Source of the DNA: Puffinus mauretanicus
Taxonomy: Eukaryota; Chordata; Aves; Procellariiformes; Procellariidae
Assembly (NCBI GenBank): GCA_023333565.1
Contig: JAJKFH010000102.1
Location: 496,001-560,000 of the forward strand
Length of the DNA stretch: 64,000 nucleotides
Direction: 5' to 3'
Part shown: one piece after another, positions 1-12,529 of the stretch
Layout of the letters: the number at the start of each line of letters is the position of its first letter
Position numbering within the stretch: the first letter of the stretch is position 1
Notes under the pieces: model-generated
What the model was told of the DNA's origin: nothing
The model's input: only the letters and a program-made list of their open reading frames with translations
Databases searched by the model: none
Translations under genes and position numbers: made by a program

Positions 1-520
1 CCCCGAGGCGGCCGCCGCGGTGGGAGACGACGTGACATTGTCGGGGCGCCCGGGCAAGCCGGGCCGGGACAGCGGGGCGGGCGGGGACCCCGCGGGACTG
101 CGGCGCTGGGTCGGGGCCGGCCGCCGGGCAGGTGGCGGGGGCCGGCGCCCGAGCGGCGCGTAGCGTGCGGGCACGGCCGGTGCGGAGCGGGCGGTCACTG
201 CGGGGGTGAGCGACTCTCCGCGGCCTTCAGCCCCCGCTGCCCCCACCGTGCCGGTGCGAGGGCAGCCGAAGGGTGGCCCCGGGACCGCATCGTGGAGGGC
301 CTGGCCGGAGCCATCTGATTAGGAAATCTCTAGCGTTCGTCTCGCTGAGGCCAAAGCTGGCAACCCCACGTGTGTACCAACCCAGGCGTGGGCTGCCAGC
401 CAGGGCCCGAGGCAGCGATGGCAAGCAAGGCTGCTGCGAGAACTGCCCCGGCAGTGCCCCGCTGCTGGGGCTGGAGGAGCTGTCAATGCCCGGGCAGCGG
501 AGGGGACGTGAAGCCCTGGT
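1..520. promoter_or_regulatory. CpG island with likely non-coding first exon
   Basis: The first ~260 bases are extremely GC- and CpG-rich, and CpG density falls away after about 500. On the plus strand a good splice donor (GTGAGC) begins at 206 and another (AAG|GTGAGG) has its GT at 588-589, so the island probably contains the first exon of a plus-strand transcript. The next recognised plus-strand coding exon is the zinc-finger exon at 10009; a link between them is only a guess. It could equally be the promoter of a gene that leaves the window to the left. The open frames inside the island are arginine/proline/glycine-rich and look like composition effects. Confidence 0.6.
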
Positions 521-2028
521 GCCTTGGGCAGGGATCTGGCAGCTTTGGGCTCTTTCTAGGGAGAAGCACAGGAGCTGGTGTGCCAAGGTGAGGCCAGGGC
601 AGCCTGCGTTTTGTTAGGGATCCCACCCGGTATGGACTATGTATTGGGCGGTCCTCCATGAAAGCAAGCAAGCACTCTTGTCTGAGGGCTTGCACATCTC
701 CTGTGTGTGACCTGCCTTCAGCCTTGGGAAAGATTACGCTTCCCAGGGCAAATGGAGAACCTGTAATTTTGAGATCTTCTTCTAAGGAGCTCTTCTTCTA
801 AGGACTTCCTTCAATGGATAGAGGCAGAGCCTATATTTCACTCAGCTGTGTTTGTGTCACTTTCGCAGTGTAAAGAGAACAGACATCCCCGACCCTCTCC
901 ACAGGGATGTGCTTGGTGTGGCGCATCCTTGAGGAGAGCTGCTTTTGGCCCCTTTCTCCTCATAGCCCTCCGTGGAATAGATTACAAGAAGGCTTGCGGG
1001 AGGAAAGGTGAATAGGGGATTCTCACTTTAACGGTGGTCTCCTGAAAGCTGAAACCAACCACTGGAGTTTAGAGTAGGTTTGAGGTAACTCTAAACTCAT
1101 TCTGAGTGGAGATTCAGAAAACTGGAGCTGGTTCCTGAAGAGTTCCCACTTTGCTTTTAGCAGCAAGTGCTGGCTCCAGATGGCTTCTCACAGTTTTACT
1201 TACAGGTATGTCCAGTGTTTATAAAAGGAACAGCACTTCACCCAAAGTTCGCATAAATCAGACTCTCTGGTTTTCTGAGAGAGACAAGAGGAGCTTCTTA
1301 ATATGAATATTTATCCTGTGTATTTCATAGCATCTATTTTAGAAGTAGATGGCAACCATGTGCAAACATCAATACAAAGAGAACACTAGACCAGCATTCC
1401 CTTGCAGAATGAGGCCTTCCTGCATTTAGAGAGCACCCCTTGTGTATATATGTATGTATAGTCACACACCTACTTCCAAAGAAGATTCTTCCCTTAATGC
1501 TTCTGAGCAGAAACACTATTACTTGAAGAAAGGCCAGCGTTCTCCCATGACGTTCACTGAATGACACAACAAACCTCATCTCTGTGCCCAGGACAGAGAG
1601 CTAGTTGCGGTGGCACAACCCCAACCAGGAAAAATGAATTATTTTTCCATCTTGCCTTGTTCAAGAATAGCCATCTCCCAAACTGAACAACAGCGAGTGA
1701 ACAGTTTTTGTGGGAGAGGACAGTATCTCTTCAGTACAGTTATTTCCAAGAGGATAACATCTTTCTCTCTGAATCCTGAGCAATACCATTTCACATGCCT
1801 GGGCTCTCCCATGCATTTGGAAAAGATGGCTTTTCCCCTTGTTTCCCACACTGTTGGCCTGGGGAAGCATTGTCGAACTGGGGAAGTACTGTCGACCTTG
1901 ACGATGCCTCAGGCCTAGGAAGGAGGACTCCCTTTCTTGTTTCCGTCATCCCAGATGTCACCTCTGAGACAGCATATCTGACTTGACACCATGTAGAAGA
2001 GCCACAATGGCTGATCCTCCTTTGCTGC
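521..2028. other. No gene recognised (3' side of ACRBP-like gene)
   Basis: Both strands were read for the missing C-terminal cysteine-rich exons of ACRBP, which would have to lie here on the minus strand or off the left edge. None was recognised. Open frames of 60-100 codons exist but have no family features. This stretch is probably 3' flank or intron of the neighbouring genes. Confidence 0.5.
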
Positions 2029-3754
2029 TCACTTCTCTCTTCTGTGCCCTGTATCAGAGCTGGTTGCCTGCTGAGACACACTTGCATTGTTCAGGGCCAC
2101 CAGCAGCTTTAGGGCGGCAGCCTGCAACTCTTCCTCCCCCACTGCCTTCCCCATGGACAACAACCACTGAAATGTCTGCAGGGAACTCTGCACACGGATA
2201 TCTTGTAGCCTCAGGAGGAGATCCTGAATATCACTGGTGGGCAGCTGCCCTTGCTGCTGGCCACTGACTGTTACCTCTGTGGCACGTGGATCAGAAGGAT
2301 TTAGTTGCGTGGTCCTCGACTCAGGTAAGGAGGTGGGGATCACAGCTACTTCCATGTCAGGGATGGAGTGGGCTGGCTGGGCAGTTGTGGGAGACGTGGG
2401 AAAAAGGGGCTGGGGACTGAAGATGCCGGCATCACTGCTCATGGTCATGTCGCTGAAGGCTCGTGGGCTGCCCAGCTCAGCTCTGGTCTCTCCTGGGCAT
2501 GCAGTCCTCTGTGGAGGAGAAAACACACCTCTGTAGAGGTGGTGGACTTCAGGAGCAGGCACCTAGCCACCCCCCTGTTCTGTGGGGTTAGCACTCGCTG
2601 CACAATCCCATCTTTCCCACTCCCTATGAAGATGAGCCCAAGAAAGCAAAGAAACCTTCTCCTTTCCTTGTCAAGACTCCCCATAAGTCTCTTCTTGTGA
2701 CCCCCAGTTGTCTTTCTCTTTACTTTCTCTTCTAGCCTGCATGAATCACCCTTTCTCCTACAGTAACTTAGATTGGTTGGGAATGAGAGCTGGAGATAAG
2801 GGCTGAAGTGGTTCTCAAAGGTTCATTTTCTTCAAGAATACCTTCCGCAAAGTTTCCTTTTTGGCAAGTGGCTGCAGGTGCCATCTGTGTAAGCTAGTCA
2901 GCTTGGTGTGAGTGCCCCTGGAAGGTGGGCTGCCCATGGCTCTCTTCTGTCTTCCCTGTCTTTTAGCCTCCTATTTTCCCACTTCCTCATTTTCAGGGCT
3001 TTCCCTTTTGCCTGATCACTGCCCAGAGCACACCATGGTCTTCAGGAAATAGCTAAATAACTGACCTTAATGAAATACCTTTTCCTAGTACAGCGATAAA
3101 AAGAAAAGGCGCAGAAGTCAGGGAAGAAAGGAGTTCCTGGCAGTTCAGAGCATATGGGCCCTAGAAAGAGACAAATAAAGACACAGACTCAGTGATAAAC
3201 TCCAGTGCTGGGGTCCCACCAACCCTCAGCAATAACCTCACTCTCGAATGACATCCCTCCGTGAAAACCCCCGTGCCATTTGGGTGCCTCTGTGAACCTT
3301 GGTGAGAAACTCCACTGCTTCTTGTTCATTTCCATGACCCAAGGTGTGAGAGGAGGCTGGTCCTAGGGACACATGTGGATGCAATCAAGTGTGAGAGAGG
3401 ATGCTCACGAGCATCAGGTCTTCCCCTCACCACAGGATTGCTCCTGAGTCTGCGTCCCCTCCCAGTGATCAGGTCCAGTGCTGGCCATGCAGGACCCCCA
3501 TCCATCTGCCTGCCCTTGGCAGTCACGGTCGGCTTTACCCTCGGGGATGACTCCATGGTTTTCATACTCGTCCAGTCTCCGGACCAGGGGGTTCTGGCAG
3601 CCGTACAGCGCACGAAGGAGGCAGGCAGTGCTGGCACGGTGGGCAGCCCGGAGGGACCTGAAGAACTGGCGGTACTCCTGGTCAGAGAGTGGTGTTCCTG
3701 GCTGCTGCGCCTTCCCGCCCCGAGGGCCGGCTGTGCAGCCCCAGCCCAAGAGCA
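2029..3754 (-). CDS. ACRBP: Acrosin-binding protein N-terminal domain, C-terminally short
   Basis: Three minus-strand exons join in frame: 3754-3539, 3160-3066 and 2508-2029, giving 262 residues to a TGA at 2029-2031. Acceptors (tttttcaccag, ctctttctag, ctcctccacag) and donors (G|gtaaag, AAG|gtcag) fit, and the phases match at both joins. The first two exons and the start of the third carry the family signature: DQEYRQFF, TACLLRALYGCQNP, LDEYENHGVIPEG, then PICSELP, DFCAF, FYRC and KRTAC. They align with human ACRBP and keep all six cysteines of its N-terminal domain. In mammals ACRBP binds proacrosin in the sperm acrosomal granule. The third exon continues as a Ser/Thr/Pro-rich tail with a helical stretch (DIQDLLLRLQDI) and stops; the mammalian C-terminal cysteine-rich half was not found. 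The signal-peptide exon upstream of 3754 was also not found, so the start is open. Intact frames across two introns argue against an old pseudogene. Family identification is strong; completeness is uncertain. Confidence 0.75.
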
Positions 3755-4611
3755 CTGGTGAAAAATAAAGTTCAGTGAGTCAGAGGGAGAAGGAAATGCT
3801 AACCACTCAGAAGAGCTGGAGGGCTTAACCTAGATCTCTGTTGCCTTTTCTGGGTGCAGGATCCAGCACATGGGAAATGCAGTAACCGGCTCAAGATGGG
3901 GGGTCTAGGCCTGGGAAAAACCTGCTCCACCCATGTTGAAAGGGGTGTAGTATTCTGGGGACATTACATGGCTGAGGGATCTTCAGCAAAGCTCTGGAGA
4001 TTGAAATCTCGAACTGGGAGAAATGTCTTGGACATCATGGCTGAAACTGGGAATGTGTCTCTGCTGTCGGGGCTGGAGCAAGGAGACTGTTTCCTTTCAA
4101 GATTTTAGCCTCCGCAAATTCTTTTCCTCTGGGTAAGTGGGTCCATACCCCATGAGTTAATGGAGCATGCCCCAGTGGACGTGTGTATGCCCTTACTATG
4201 GTCCAAGCATTCACTGAACCCTTATGCAAAACTTAAAGCCAGTTCTTCCCTGTAAAAAACATTATGAAAGCTCGTGAAATCAAACCTTTGAAGGTTAGAT
4301 GTGCCCAAATAAAAGCTTCATGTGCAATCTTAATTTCACCTCCTCTTGCATATGCTTTTTATACATTCTTTAAGTAGACAGCAACCTACTCTTCTTTCCT
4401 AAAGACTTGGCAGCTCCTTCAGTGTAAGAGACTGGACCTGCTCTGGCAGGGAGTTGGTTTCCCAGGTCAGGCACTTACTATATTCAGGACATCTGCCTCA
4501 TTTCCCACAGCTTGGAAGGTGTATGGAAGAATGAGTCAGGAAGATGCTGGAAGGGCAAGGGTAGTTTTGTGAATACTCTTCCAAGAGGTAGGTTTTATTC
4601 CTGGCTACACC

Positions 4612-4775
4612 ACAGAGGCTCCTGTGTGATGCTAGGCAAGTACCAGGTTTCTTAGTGTGTTATTAATGGCATTTTCCTTACCTTGTGGGTTGCCGTTTAT
4701 AGGAAGGCTGAGCTCTTTTGCAGTTTTGGAGTGTGCATGTGATGTATTTTGAATGGCAAGTAAGTGCTACATTAG
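4612..4775 (+). repeat. Degraded MIR-like SINE
   Basis: The stretch follows the order of the MIR consensus: ctgtgtgatgctaggcaagt (compare tgtgaccttgggcaagtcac), an internal pyrimidine-rich part, and a 3' end reading atggcaagtaagtgct (compare gcacatagtaagcgct). It is heavily diverged. Recognition is from remembered consensus only. Confidence 0.4.
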
Positions 4776-6159
4776 CATATGTACTCTGAGAAGCCAGGGC
4801 TGAGTATTGCAAACTGAGATTCTAAAAGTAGTGGGTGTTTTTTACTTTAATCCCTCTCTGCCCTCATTTTGCCATTTGCAAAATCACTATAGACCAATTA
4901 ATAGCTCTAAAGCTCTAAAACATAGAGTATGTAAAAAGTTCATGAGGAAATGAGTCATTCTGTCTATAGCAGATTTCAAATGGGATCAGTATGTAAGTTC
5001 AGTCAAACACTGAACAATAAGGGTGACATAACATATAGCTGCTCATTAGAAAGGCAGTGTCCATCCAGGGACTAAAGAAGCCAAACCCATATGAAAACAG
5101 TGAAGCCAGGTAATTAAAGAGCTGGATTACTACATCTATGCACAGGGAGAACAAATCTAAGGTTGCAAAATGGCTGTGATTCAGGGATGCTCCAAGTTTG
5201 ACTTTGCAACCTCTGTAATAGTTTCTTAACCTATGATGTCTTTTTTTTTTTGTCTTTTTAGTAAAAACAAACTTAAAAACTTCCTCATGGCCTATATCTT
5301 ATTAACATCTATGCCATCTTATTAACACCTATGTGTCTGTAGATGCAGCAGGATCAAACAAAAGCATGTAACTTTCCCCCCGCGAGGACAGCGGGGGTTA
5401 TCGAGCACTGGGTGAGGCAGTAGGAGAGGAGCGCACTACACTTTGCCAGGTGACTGTGTGGGGGTTTGCAGAAAGCAGGGGAATGAGGAGACTGGGGGAT
5501 ACGGGACCCCTCCATGGTCTCCTGCTAGGATGTGGCCAGAGCGGCCTGGCCTTTCTATCCATTTCGTCCAGCTATATCCCTTTCTGTTTGTCTTTCACCA
5601 AGGTCCTCTTTCGGACCTCTTTCTCCTGCCTCCCCTGTCGCTTCCCTTCTGGCCTTGCAGGTCAAGTCTAGATCTCTGCCTTTGTGCTCGTGTCTGGTTT
5701 ACGCGCCCAGCTGTCCCCATCATCCATCATTGCATCTCTAGTCTCCACCTCTGCTCCAGCCTCTGCCCACTGCATCCAGCTCTGAGTCCTTCTCCCTGGC
5801 TCTTAGGTCACTCTCTGGCCCTCCTTGATGAATAAAGTACAGCTCCAATGGGTGAAGACCGGCAAAATTTTTGCACCTGAGACGTTCGAGGGCGCTCCTA
5901 TCTCTTCCTCTTGCCTCCAAATTGCCAAAGCTGAGGAGCGATGGGGAGGGGTAAAGAGCAGCTGGGTCGGCAGTCCTTGCTCACAACCTGGCTTGAAAGA
6001 GAGACGTTTCCTACTCACCAGACAAAACCAGACAAGCCCACGTGGCCGACATCACACCGTGAGTGGTGCCTGTCACAGCCTACGGCCCCCTGCGCTGCCG
6101 GAGATGTCACCTCCACTGCTCTGCTCTGCCTGCCTGCATCCTCCTCCTGCCCCGCCAGC

Positions 6160-6365
6160 TTCTCCCAGGAGAGCCGGGGGAGGCGGCATGGCTGGTGGTG
6201 TCACAGACACCTCTGTTCCCACTGTTCCTCCCTCCGTTGCCCCCGTTTCCTCCCGCCCACGCCTCCCTCCGCCTCCCCTCCTGCCCGCCGCCGGGCCTGC
6301 ACGTTGCCTGGTTTTGTGCTGGGCTTGTGTCGGGGAAGGCAGCGGCGGCCGCCTGGTGAGGCTGA
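6160..6365 (+). promoter_or_regulatory. CpG-rich patch, possible first exon
   Basis: A local CpG/GC peak (gccgccgggcc, ggcagcggcggccgcctg) ends in a consensus-like donor, CTG|GTGAG, with its GT at 6356-6357. This could be a plus-strand promoter and first non-coding exon, with the zinc-finger coding exon at 10009 the nearest downstream candidate. There is no direct evidence of transcription. Confidence 0.35.
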
Positions 6366-9300
6366 GTTTGGACGGGCACCTCTTGCGGCAGCAGGGGTCT
6401 GCCCTCCTCCTCGCTATGCCACCGGGTCCAAACTCAGAGAAAGCCCCCACGGAGGATGTTTGGTTTCCCCGGGTTGACATCCACTGCAGCTTTCTGTTCT
6501 CCATGCCTCTCCCGCCTCCCCGAGGCTTGTGGTTTCAGTGGTGGCTCGCCCACGCCCGGCCTGCCACCTCCTTCATGGGGCAGCCCCTTTGGGGCCTCTG
6601 TCTCTCCGTCATCAACAGGAGCTCTCACCCTGTGCAGCCCATCGCCTCCCCACGCTACAGGTCACCTCTCTCGTTCCTCATTTGGCCTCATAAGGACCGG
6701 GTTACCTCATCAGCCAGGACGCGGCTTGAGGACTCGGCTTTGTCCAAACATGGCTGCTCTGGAGATTGGCACCTTGTCCCTGTCTGGTGCTCGGTGGCGT
6801 TTCAGGTTTCCCATCTTGTTTAGGGACAGATCTTTACCACCCCTTGCACAACATACTTTTCTGCCATATCTCACAACCTGCCTGGTGCTGCACAACATCA
6901 GCTGTCTCCTGCATCCATTTTCTGCCTTTCGTAGGTGCTCACCCACCATTTTAGGGTGCATGTTGACCATGTGCTTGCAGCAGCTCCCAAATGACAGCAG
7001 GAAAGGACTGAACCAGAAGGACACTTCTCTCCTCCTAAAATCAGAAGGATGGTTCAGCAGGGTCAGGCTTACCTGCAGAGCAGCACTGCCTCATAGGTGG
7101 ATGGGGGTTGTATGAGGAGGGAGACCTCAGCTTCCCTGCCTCTTACCTGGGATCAGAGCCTGCAGCCGCTGCCTGCTGCTGGGAGGAGTGGAAACACCCT
7201 CTCCCCGAGGGGCGATGCCCACCAAATCCCTGTGGAGGAGGCGGCAGGGAGCAGGAAGAACGTGACTCCATGCTGAGGCAGAGCCAACAAAATGTCAGCT
7301 CTCCATTTTATCAGGGGCCTTCCTGTATCGTGGTGGCATTACACAGGTGGGGAAATCTTCCCTCTGTCCTCGGGAGGGTCTGGCAACTGATGTCTGTCGC
7401 GATACCCTCCTCTGTACACCACTGAGCAGCCAGTTCAGTTTGTTTCTTATTTTGAAAGGAAAAGAGGCTGGTTTACATTTCTTTTTCTTATGAACACCCA
7501 GTCGTGAGTAATTTTACACTTGTTCCTAGCGGCATGGTATGAATCCACGTGACCAAAATGGTGCAACGCCATTGCAGAGCTGGCATTCACATGTGCAGTT
7601 CTTAAGCATTTTCTTTCTGTAACCGGTACGTTTCTAGGATGTCACTGAGCCCTCAGCATCTTAAAATGCCTCTGTACAAAAACCACTGCACAAATGTAGT
7701 GCTAAAGCTAAATGGGTGACCTGATTTTTTATCCCACAAACCCCGCTCCCGCGCAGCATACTTCTGCTCTGAAGAGAGATCCTTGAGAAGTGGGATTGCG
7801 TGTTGGCTGTCTAAACTGGCCAGACTAAATCATCTCAGTGTTCATGCATAAACAGGTGTGTGTGACTGGTTTTTTCTGCTCACTGCCAGCCCTGTAAACT
7901 CCATCTGGAACGAGGCAGCCAAATTGCCATTTTTCTGGAGCATAGGACAGCTCCTTTGGACTGCTCCTGTTGATAACGTGCGAGCAGACCAAAATCTCTT
8001 CTCTCGCCCAGACCTGTGTGTGCCTGGCTGAGCCACTGAGAGCAACCAAGCAAAATACTCCGTCGGTAAAGGCAATAAATGGGACTCCAGGCAGATGTGG
8101 AAAGCAGCCCAGCTGTGAAGGTGGCGTTTTTCCTCTGCCGGCAGAACAGAACTGCATTAACTACATTATGTTCTCATTTAGTTCACTAGGAAGAAATGTG
8201 ATGGAGAGAAAATGGTTTGAGGAATCGATATATTCTTATACAGAACTCAGTAGGAGGCATTTTTGGTCTGGAAGTGCAGCAGGAGGAACATCCAGACACT
8301 CGCGAGAAGGCAGCAAGCTCGCTGGCAGCTCTCCGCAGCATGTGTAGTTGACCCCGTCTTCACTACGTGAGCTGGTCCTGGTTATTGCACCCGAACGGTG
8401 GTGTCACGGTGTGCGTGGCACAACAGGCGGTCACTCTGATTCATGTTTTTGGGTGTCATTTTCCTCTGGTTGCTTTTGTCTCCTAAATACTTGTTCTCCT
8501 GTAATCTCACTCTACAGCACCGCTACTATGACGGGTATTTATTACATCTGTTTTCTTTCCTCTGATCAGGATCTGCAGTCCCTGACTTGGCTTTAACCTC
8601 CTTTAACCTCATCCTGGATGGAGTGAAGAAAAACAGCTTTGTGGCCAGAAGCAGCTAAACACTGAGGCAGTAGAGAGATTGCTCACAAGGTGAGAAATTG
8701 AATAAAGCATGTCTGGGAAGGGAAGAAAAGAGCTGAATGCTGAAAATTTGGCATGTGCCGTGCTGCATGTTCCGCACTCATCCAGCCTCTTCTGCTTCCA
8801 TACTATATAGATTCTGCTTTCAGGAAGATTCATAGGCAGGGTACAATAAAGATGAAACACATTCCTGGGGAATCTAATACCCTTTCAAAAAGACCCTATG
8901 CAAAATGTAATAAAATCCTATGTATTTTTCAGCAAAGACTATACTCAGAGTGTTAGAAGGCATAACTAACAAAAGTGTGGCTTTTTCTTCCTTTCACGCT
9001 GACAGTATTTTTAATGTTTTATTGGTCATTTTGCTGCTTTGGGGTGCATGCCTTGGGCCAGTGCTATACCTTTATTTGTACTAGAAATGTTTCTCAGCCC
9101 TGACTGTTGTAAACAAAACTTTGGAAATCAGTATAACCAGTGTGGTGTTGTCTTCCAAAATCAGCAGATCACCCGAAATAAAACCTGAGGGGTTTATCCT
9201 GCTCCATTCATCTCACATTCGGACCTCCCACATGTAAGAGGACGATGTTAACTCCGTAAGCAGTGCCATCCAGCTAATTGGCTTATCTCATGTGCCAGGA

Positions 9301-10008
9301 TCCATTTCCAAGGTGTGTTCTCCATATGACTATAAGTAATAAAAAACCAGGAGCCTCTAAATGTTTCAGTCTAAATGTTTATTTCCATGCTTGATTAATA
9401 AAACAGTTTATCGTTCCACTCACTTGCCTATCTGTTCTCTAGACAAAATCTAGATACAATTTGCTGCAGAATATGTAGGGTTTTCTTTTTAAGGAAAAGG
9501 GCTATGATTGGAAAGAAGAAAGAAAATAGCCTACTTGGCAAAGTGGATGTTCCTGTGGCGTTGGCTGCTTCCCTCCTTGATTAAGCATGGGAATGCTGGA
9601 AGAAGAGCAGTGATTCATAGGCAATGGGAGGAGAAGTAGCTACGGTGGGGGTTGTTGAGGAGAGCAGTGATAATGTTCCTCTAACCTTGCTAGACATGGG
9701 AACTTTGAGGACAAACAAGTGACAAGTGTCCTTTAGGGCTGTAACTTTATGACAGAGGACCCTCTTTGCAATGTTTGCCACAGCAGCCGCCCATCCTTGG
9801 GTCATGTTCCCTTCCGGCGCTCCTCGGTCTCCATACCCTCACTTTGCCCAGAGAAGATACCGAGGGGCTGGCTCCTGTGCTGCTAGTTGATGGTGGCTGA
9901 CGTGCAGCAGGTCTCCGCAGTTGCCCTGTTTGGACTTCTCCCTCAGAGAAGCCGGGAGGGTGTTATTCATTGCTAGTTCCTCTGTTCACTCCAGCAGGTG
10001 ACAGGACC

Positions 10009-11427
10009 ATGGGCGACACACAGAAGGGCAAGCTTCATCAGGAAAGTCCTGTGAGATCTGAACTGCATCTCTTCCCCAGAAAGCTCACAGGAGATACCCT
10101 CCAGGACACCGATCAAAGACAGGACCGCAAACAGGAGCTGGAGACAGAAAATGAGGTGGAGATGTCTTTTGGAAAGAGACGGGGAATGGTAACTCCCCGT
10201 GGGATGGAAGTCTGGGAGTGCGAGGACAGTGGTAGAGCCCACATCAGCAAGGTTATCCTTGCTGGGGACAAGCCAGACCCACCCATGTGTGGGAATGGTG
10301 CCATTTGGCTTCAGCAGGTGGGAGAGAAAACCTACGAGTGTCCCGAGTGTGGGAAGAGCTTCAGTCGGAGCTCATACCTGAGCCAGCACCAGAGGATCCA
10401 CCTAGCAGAGAAACCCTTCAGCTGCTCCGAATGTGGGAAGAGTTTCACCCGCAACTCGGACCTGATCAAACACCAGCGGATCCACACTGGCGAGAAGCCC
10501 TACCAATGCAACGAGTGCGAGAAGACCTTCAGCCAGAGATCCAATGTGATCAGGCACCAGCGGACCCACACGGGAGAGAGACACTACCAATGCAACGAAT
10601 GCGGGAAGAGCTTCAGCCAGAACTCGCATCTCATCGTCCACCAGCGAAGCCACAAGGGTGAAAAACCCTTTAATTGCCCCCGGTGCGAGAAAAGCTTCAG
10701 CGACCGCTCCTCCCTGATCATACACCGGAGAGTCCACACTGGAGAGAAGCCCCACAAGTGCCAGGAGTGCGGGAAGCGTTTCCGGGACAGCTCGGCCATC
10801 ATTCGGCATCAGAGGATCCACACAGGAGAGAAACCGTACGAGTGCACCGAGTGCGGGAAAACCTTCCGGCAGAGCTCGTCGCTGGTGACCCACATGCGAA
10901 CACACACGGGTGAGAAGCCCTACAAGTGCCCCGTGTGCGGGAAGGGCTTTAGCCAGAGCTCGGCGCTCACCACTCATCGCCGGATCCACGGGGGGAAGAC
11001 CTTGCCCATGTACCACGGCGGCCTCCTGCCCAACCCCTACCAGTGCATCGAGTGCGGCCGAAGGTGCAGCGACCACTCCACTCTGGCCAAGCACCAGACC
11101 ACGCACGCCGAGGAACGGCCCTACATCTGCGTGGAGTGCGGGGATAGCTTCCGTCGGAGCTCGGCTCTCAATGTGCACCTGAGGATCCATCGCGGGGAGA
11201 GACCCTACAAGTGCGAGGAGTGCGGAAAAACATTCAGGCACAGCTCAGCCCTCGGTGCCCACCTGAGGATCCACGCAGGAGCCAAGCCCTACGAGTGCGG
11301 CGAGTGTGGGAAAAGCTTCCGGAAAAGCTCGACGCTTAAAGTACATTTGAAAATCCACATGGCCAAGAAACCTTATAAATGTACGGTGGGTAGGAGAATG
11401 CTCACTTCCCGCTCACTTCTGCCATAG
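10009..11427 (+). CDS. C2H2 zinc-finger protein, 12 fingers (terminal coding exon)
   Basis: A single exon encodes 472 residues, probably a sequence-specific nuclear DNA-binding regulator. The exon likely opens at 9998 after the acceptor ctccagcag; the first ATG in frame is at 10009. A charged leader of ~100 residues without an evident KRAB or SCAN box precedes 12 fingers of the C-x2-C-x12-H-x3-H type, joined mostly by TGEKP-like linkers. Predicted contact residues (-1,2,3,6) in order: RSYQ, RSDK, QSNR, QSHV, DSSI, DSAR, QSST, QSAT, DSTK, RSAV, HSAA, KSTV. Fingers 1-8 and 9-12 are separated by a 16-residue insert ([16 protein letters not shown]). Finger 9 has Cys where Phe is usual (GRRCSD). 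After finger 12 the sequence begins a 13th finger (YKCTVG) but loses the second Cys and stops 13 residues later. N-terminal exons may exist upstream. No confident orthologue name. Confidence 0.85.
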   Translation: MGDTQKGKLHQESPVRSELHLFPRKLTGDTLQDTDQRQDRKQELETENEVEMSFGKRRGMVTPRGMEVWECEDSGRAHISKVILAGDKPDPPMCGNGAIWLQQVGEKTYECPECGKSFSRSSYLSQHQRIHLAEKPFSCSECGKSFTRNSDLIKHQRIHTGEKPYQCNECEKTFSQRSNVIRHQRTHTGERHYQCNECGKSFSQNSHLIVHQRSHKGEKPFNCPRCEKSFSDRSSLIIHRRVHTGEKPHKCQECGKRFRDSSAIIRHQRIHTGEKPYECTECGKTFRQSSSLVTHMRTHTGEKPYKCPVCGKGFSQSSALTTHRRIHGGKTLPMYHGGLLPNPYQCIECGRRCSDHSTLAKHQTTHAEERPYICVECGDSFRRSSALNVHLRIHRGERPYKCEECGKTFRHSSALGAHLRIHAGAKPYECGECGKSFRKSSTLKVHLKIHMAKKPYKCTVGRRMLTSRSLLP

Positions 11428-11753
11428 GGCTGGAGCAGGTGTTCGGAGCAGTGTTTGGGAGCACCTGAAGAAGGTGGGTGATGAGAACCACGGTGGGAAG
11501 AGACTGACTGGAGACGCGGTAACTCTGGTGTCAGGGCTGGCTGCTTAAGCCCAGCAGCACAAAAAACATTAGGAGGTCTGGAAGCAGGGCGTTAGTCCTA
11601 AGAGCCGACCGCTGGTGGTTTAGGAAGAGTGCTGAGAGCCCGAGGAATGGGCACCAGCCATTGCTGGTAAATTGGGGACTGTGAATATGTGGTAGAATAA
11701 CAACTGGGAGAATCAGGCTTGTAAAATAACTTTTCAACTAAAGTGAAGATCAA

Positions 11754-11759
11754 AATAAA
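11754..11759 (+). terminator. Poly(A) signal, zinc-finger gene (proximal)
   Basis: AATAAA about 330 bases after the stop codon. Confidence 0.5.
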
Positions 11760-12456
11760 AAAGTTCCAAACTTTTGGAACTCAAAACTTTGGCTTGTTAG
11801 ACACTGTAGTAGTCTTAGGAACCCTCTTTTTTGTTACCTTCCCTGACTTTTCAGGAATGTAGTAAGTTTACCCAGTGTTTGATGAGGCGATTCCAATGAG
11901 TCTAAGACTTTGGAGCTGAACTTCAATCTACTTGTCTTTTCTTCCTCTTTTCCCAATCCTACACGGGACAACGAATTCCTACCTCCGCACACAAAGCCTG
12001 AGTAACGCAAAACTGTCATGGCTGGTCCCAGAAAACATGGATGCGCAAGCATTTCCAGTTGGAACGCCGCCTGTTACTAGTCTCTGGCACTTTCTCCCAA
12101 ATTTGTCCTTGCTGGTTTGATACACTTTCCAACATGGGACATCAACAAAACATGGGCAAAAATGTGGCCTTACCTTATTTAACCAAAAAAAATATTCCTC
12201 CCCCCCGCAGATCTCCTACTCAGAATGGGTACACGATAAGTTCCTACTGGTAGTCCAGAGACCGTTGGCGATTTTTTTAGTCCTTTTTATGATAGAGTAC
12301 TCTTCTTTAGCTCACTATCGTTTGTAAAGTATTAACATATAAAGTTCAGTGTGAACAGTTAGGAATTACTGTATTTGCATTTATTACTATGCTAATGACT
12401 GTATAAACCTCCTCTATATTGCTATGTTTTATTACTAGCTATGTGTTTCCATTCTA

Positions 12457-12462
12457 AATAAA
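12457..12462 (+). terminator. Poly(A) signal, zinc-finger gene (distal)
   Basis: AATAAA followed by a T-rich run (ttctttttttttctctg), a typical downstream element. It lies just before the DDX11 CpG island, so the two genes are closely packed head to tail. Confidence 0.5.
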
Positions 12463-12529
12463 TTCTTTTTTTTCTCTGTATAATCCAGTTTTCTGTCCTT
12501 GCGAGTGATGGGAGTGGAAACTGTAAACG

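Larger units (their letters stand above)
3755..10008. other. Intergenic/intronic stretch without a recognised gene
   Basis: No coding exon was recognised on either strand. The longest open frame (plus, 5825-6823) is Pro/Arg/Leu/Ser-rich without family features and overlaps several equally open frames, as expected of GC-rich DNA. The stretch holds a MIR-like SINE (about 4612-4775), an imperfect direct repeat (tcttattaacatctatg-like units near 5296-5333) and a CpG-rich patch near 6160-6360. 5' exons of the zinc-finger gene, or the ACRBP signal-peptide exon, could hide here. Confidence 0.5.
11428..12529 (+). other. Probable 3' UTR of the zinc-finger gene
   Basis: This is non-coding sequence between the zinc-finger stop codon and the DDX11 CpG island. 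It becomes AT-rich towards the 3' end and carries two AATAAA signals (11754-11759, 12457-12462). No separate gene is seen. Confidence 0.6.

Noticed and set aside
5825..6823. 332-codon plus-strand open frame
   Set aside because: Pro/Ser/Arg/Leu-rich with no domain; overlapping frames on both strands are also open, as expected in GC-rich DNA.
10402..11241. 279-codon minus-strand frame opposite the zinc-finger exon
   Set aside because: It is the antisense shadow of the repetitive finger-coding sequence and repeats with finger periodicity.
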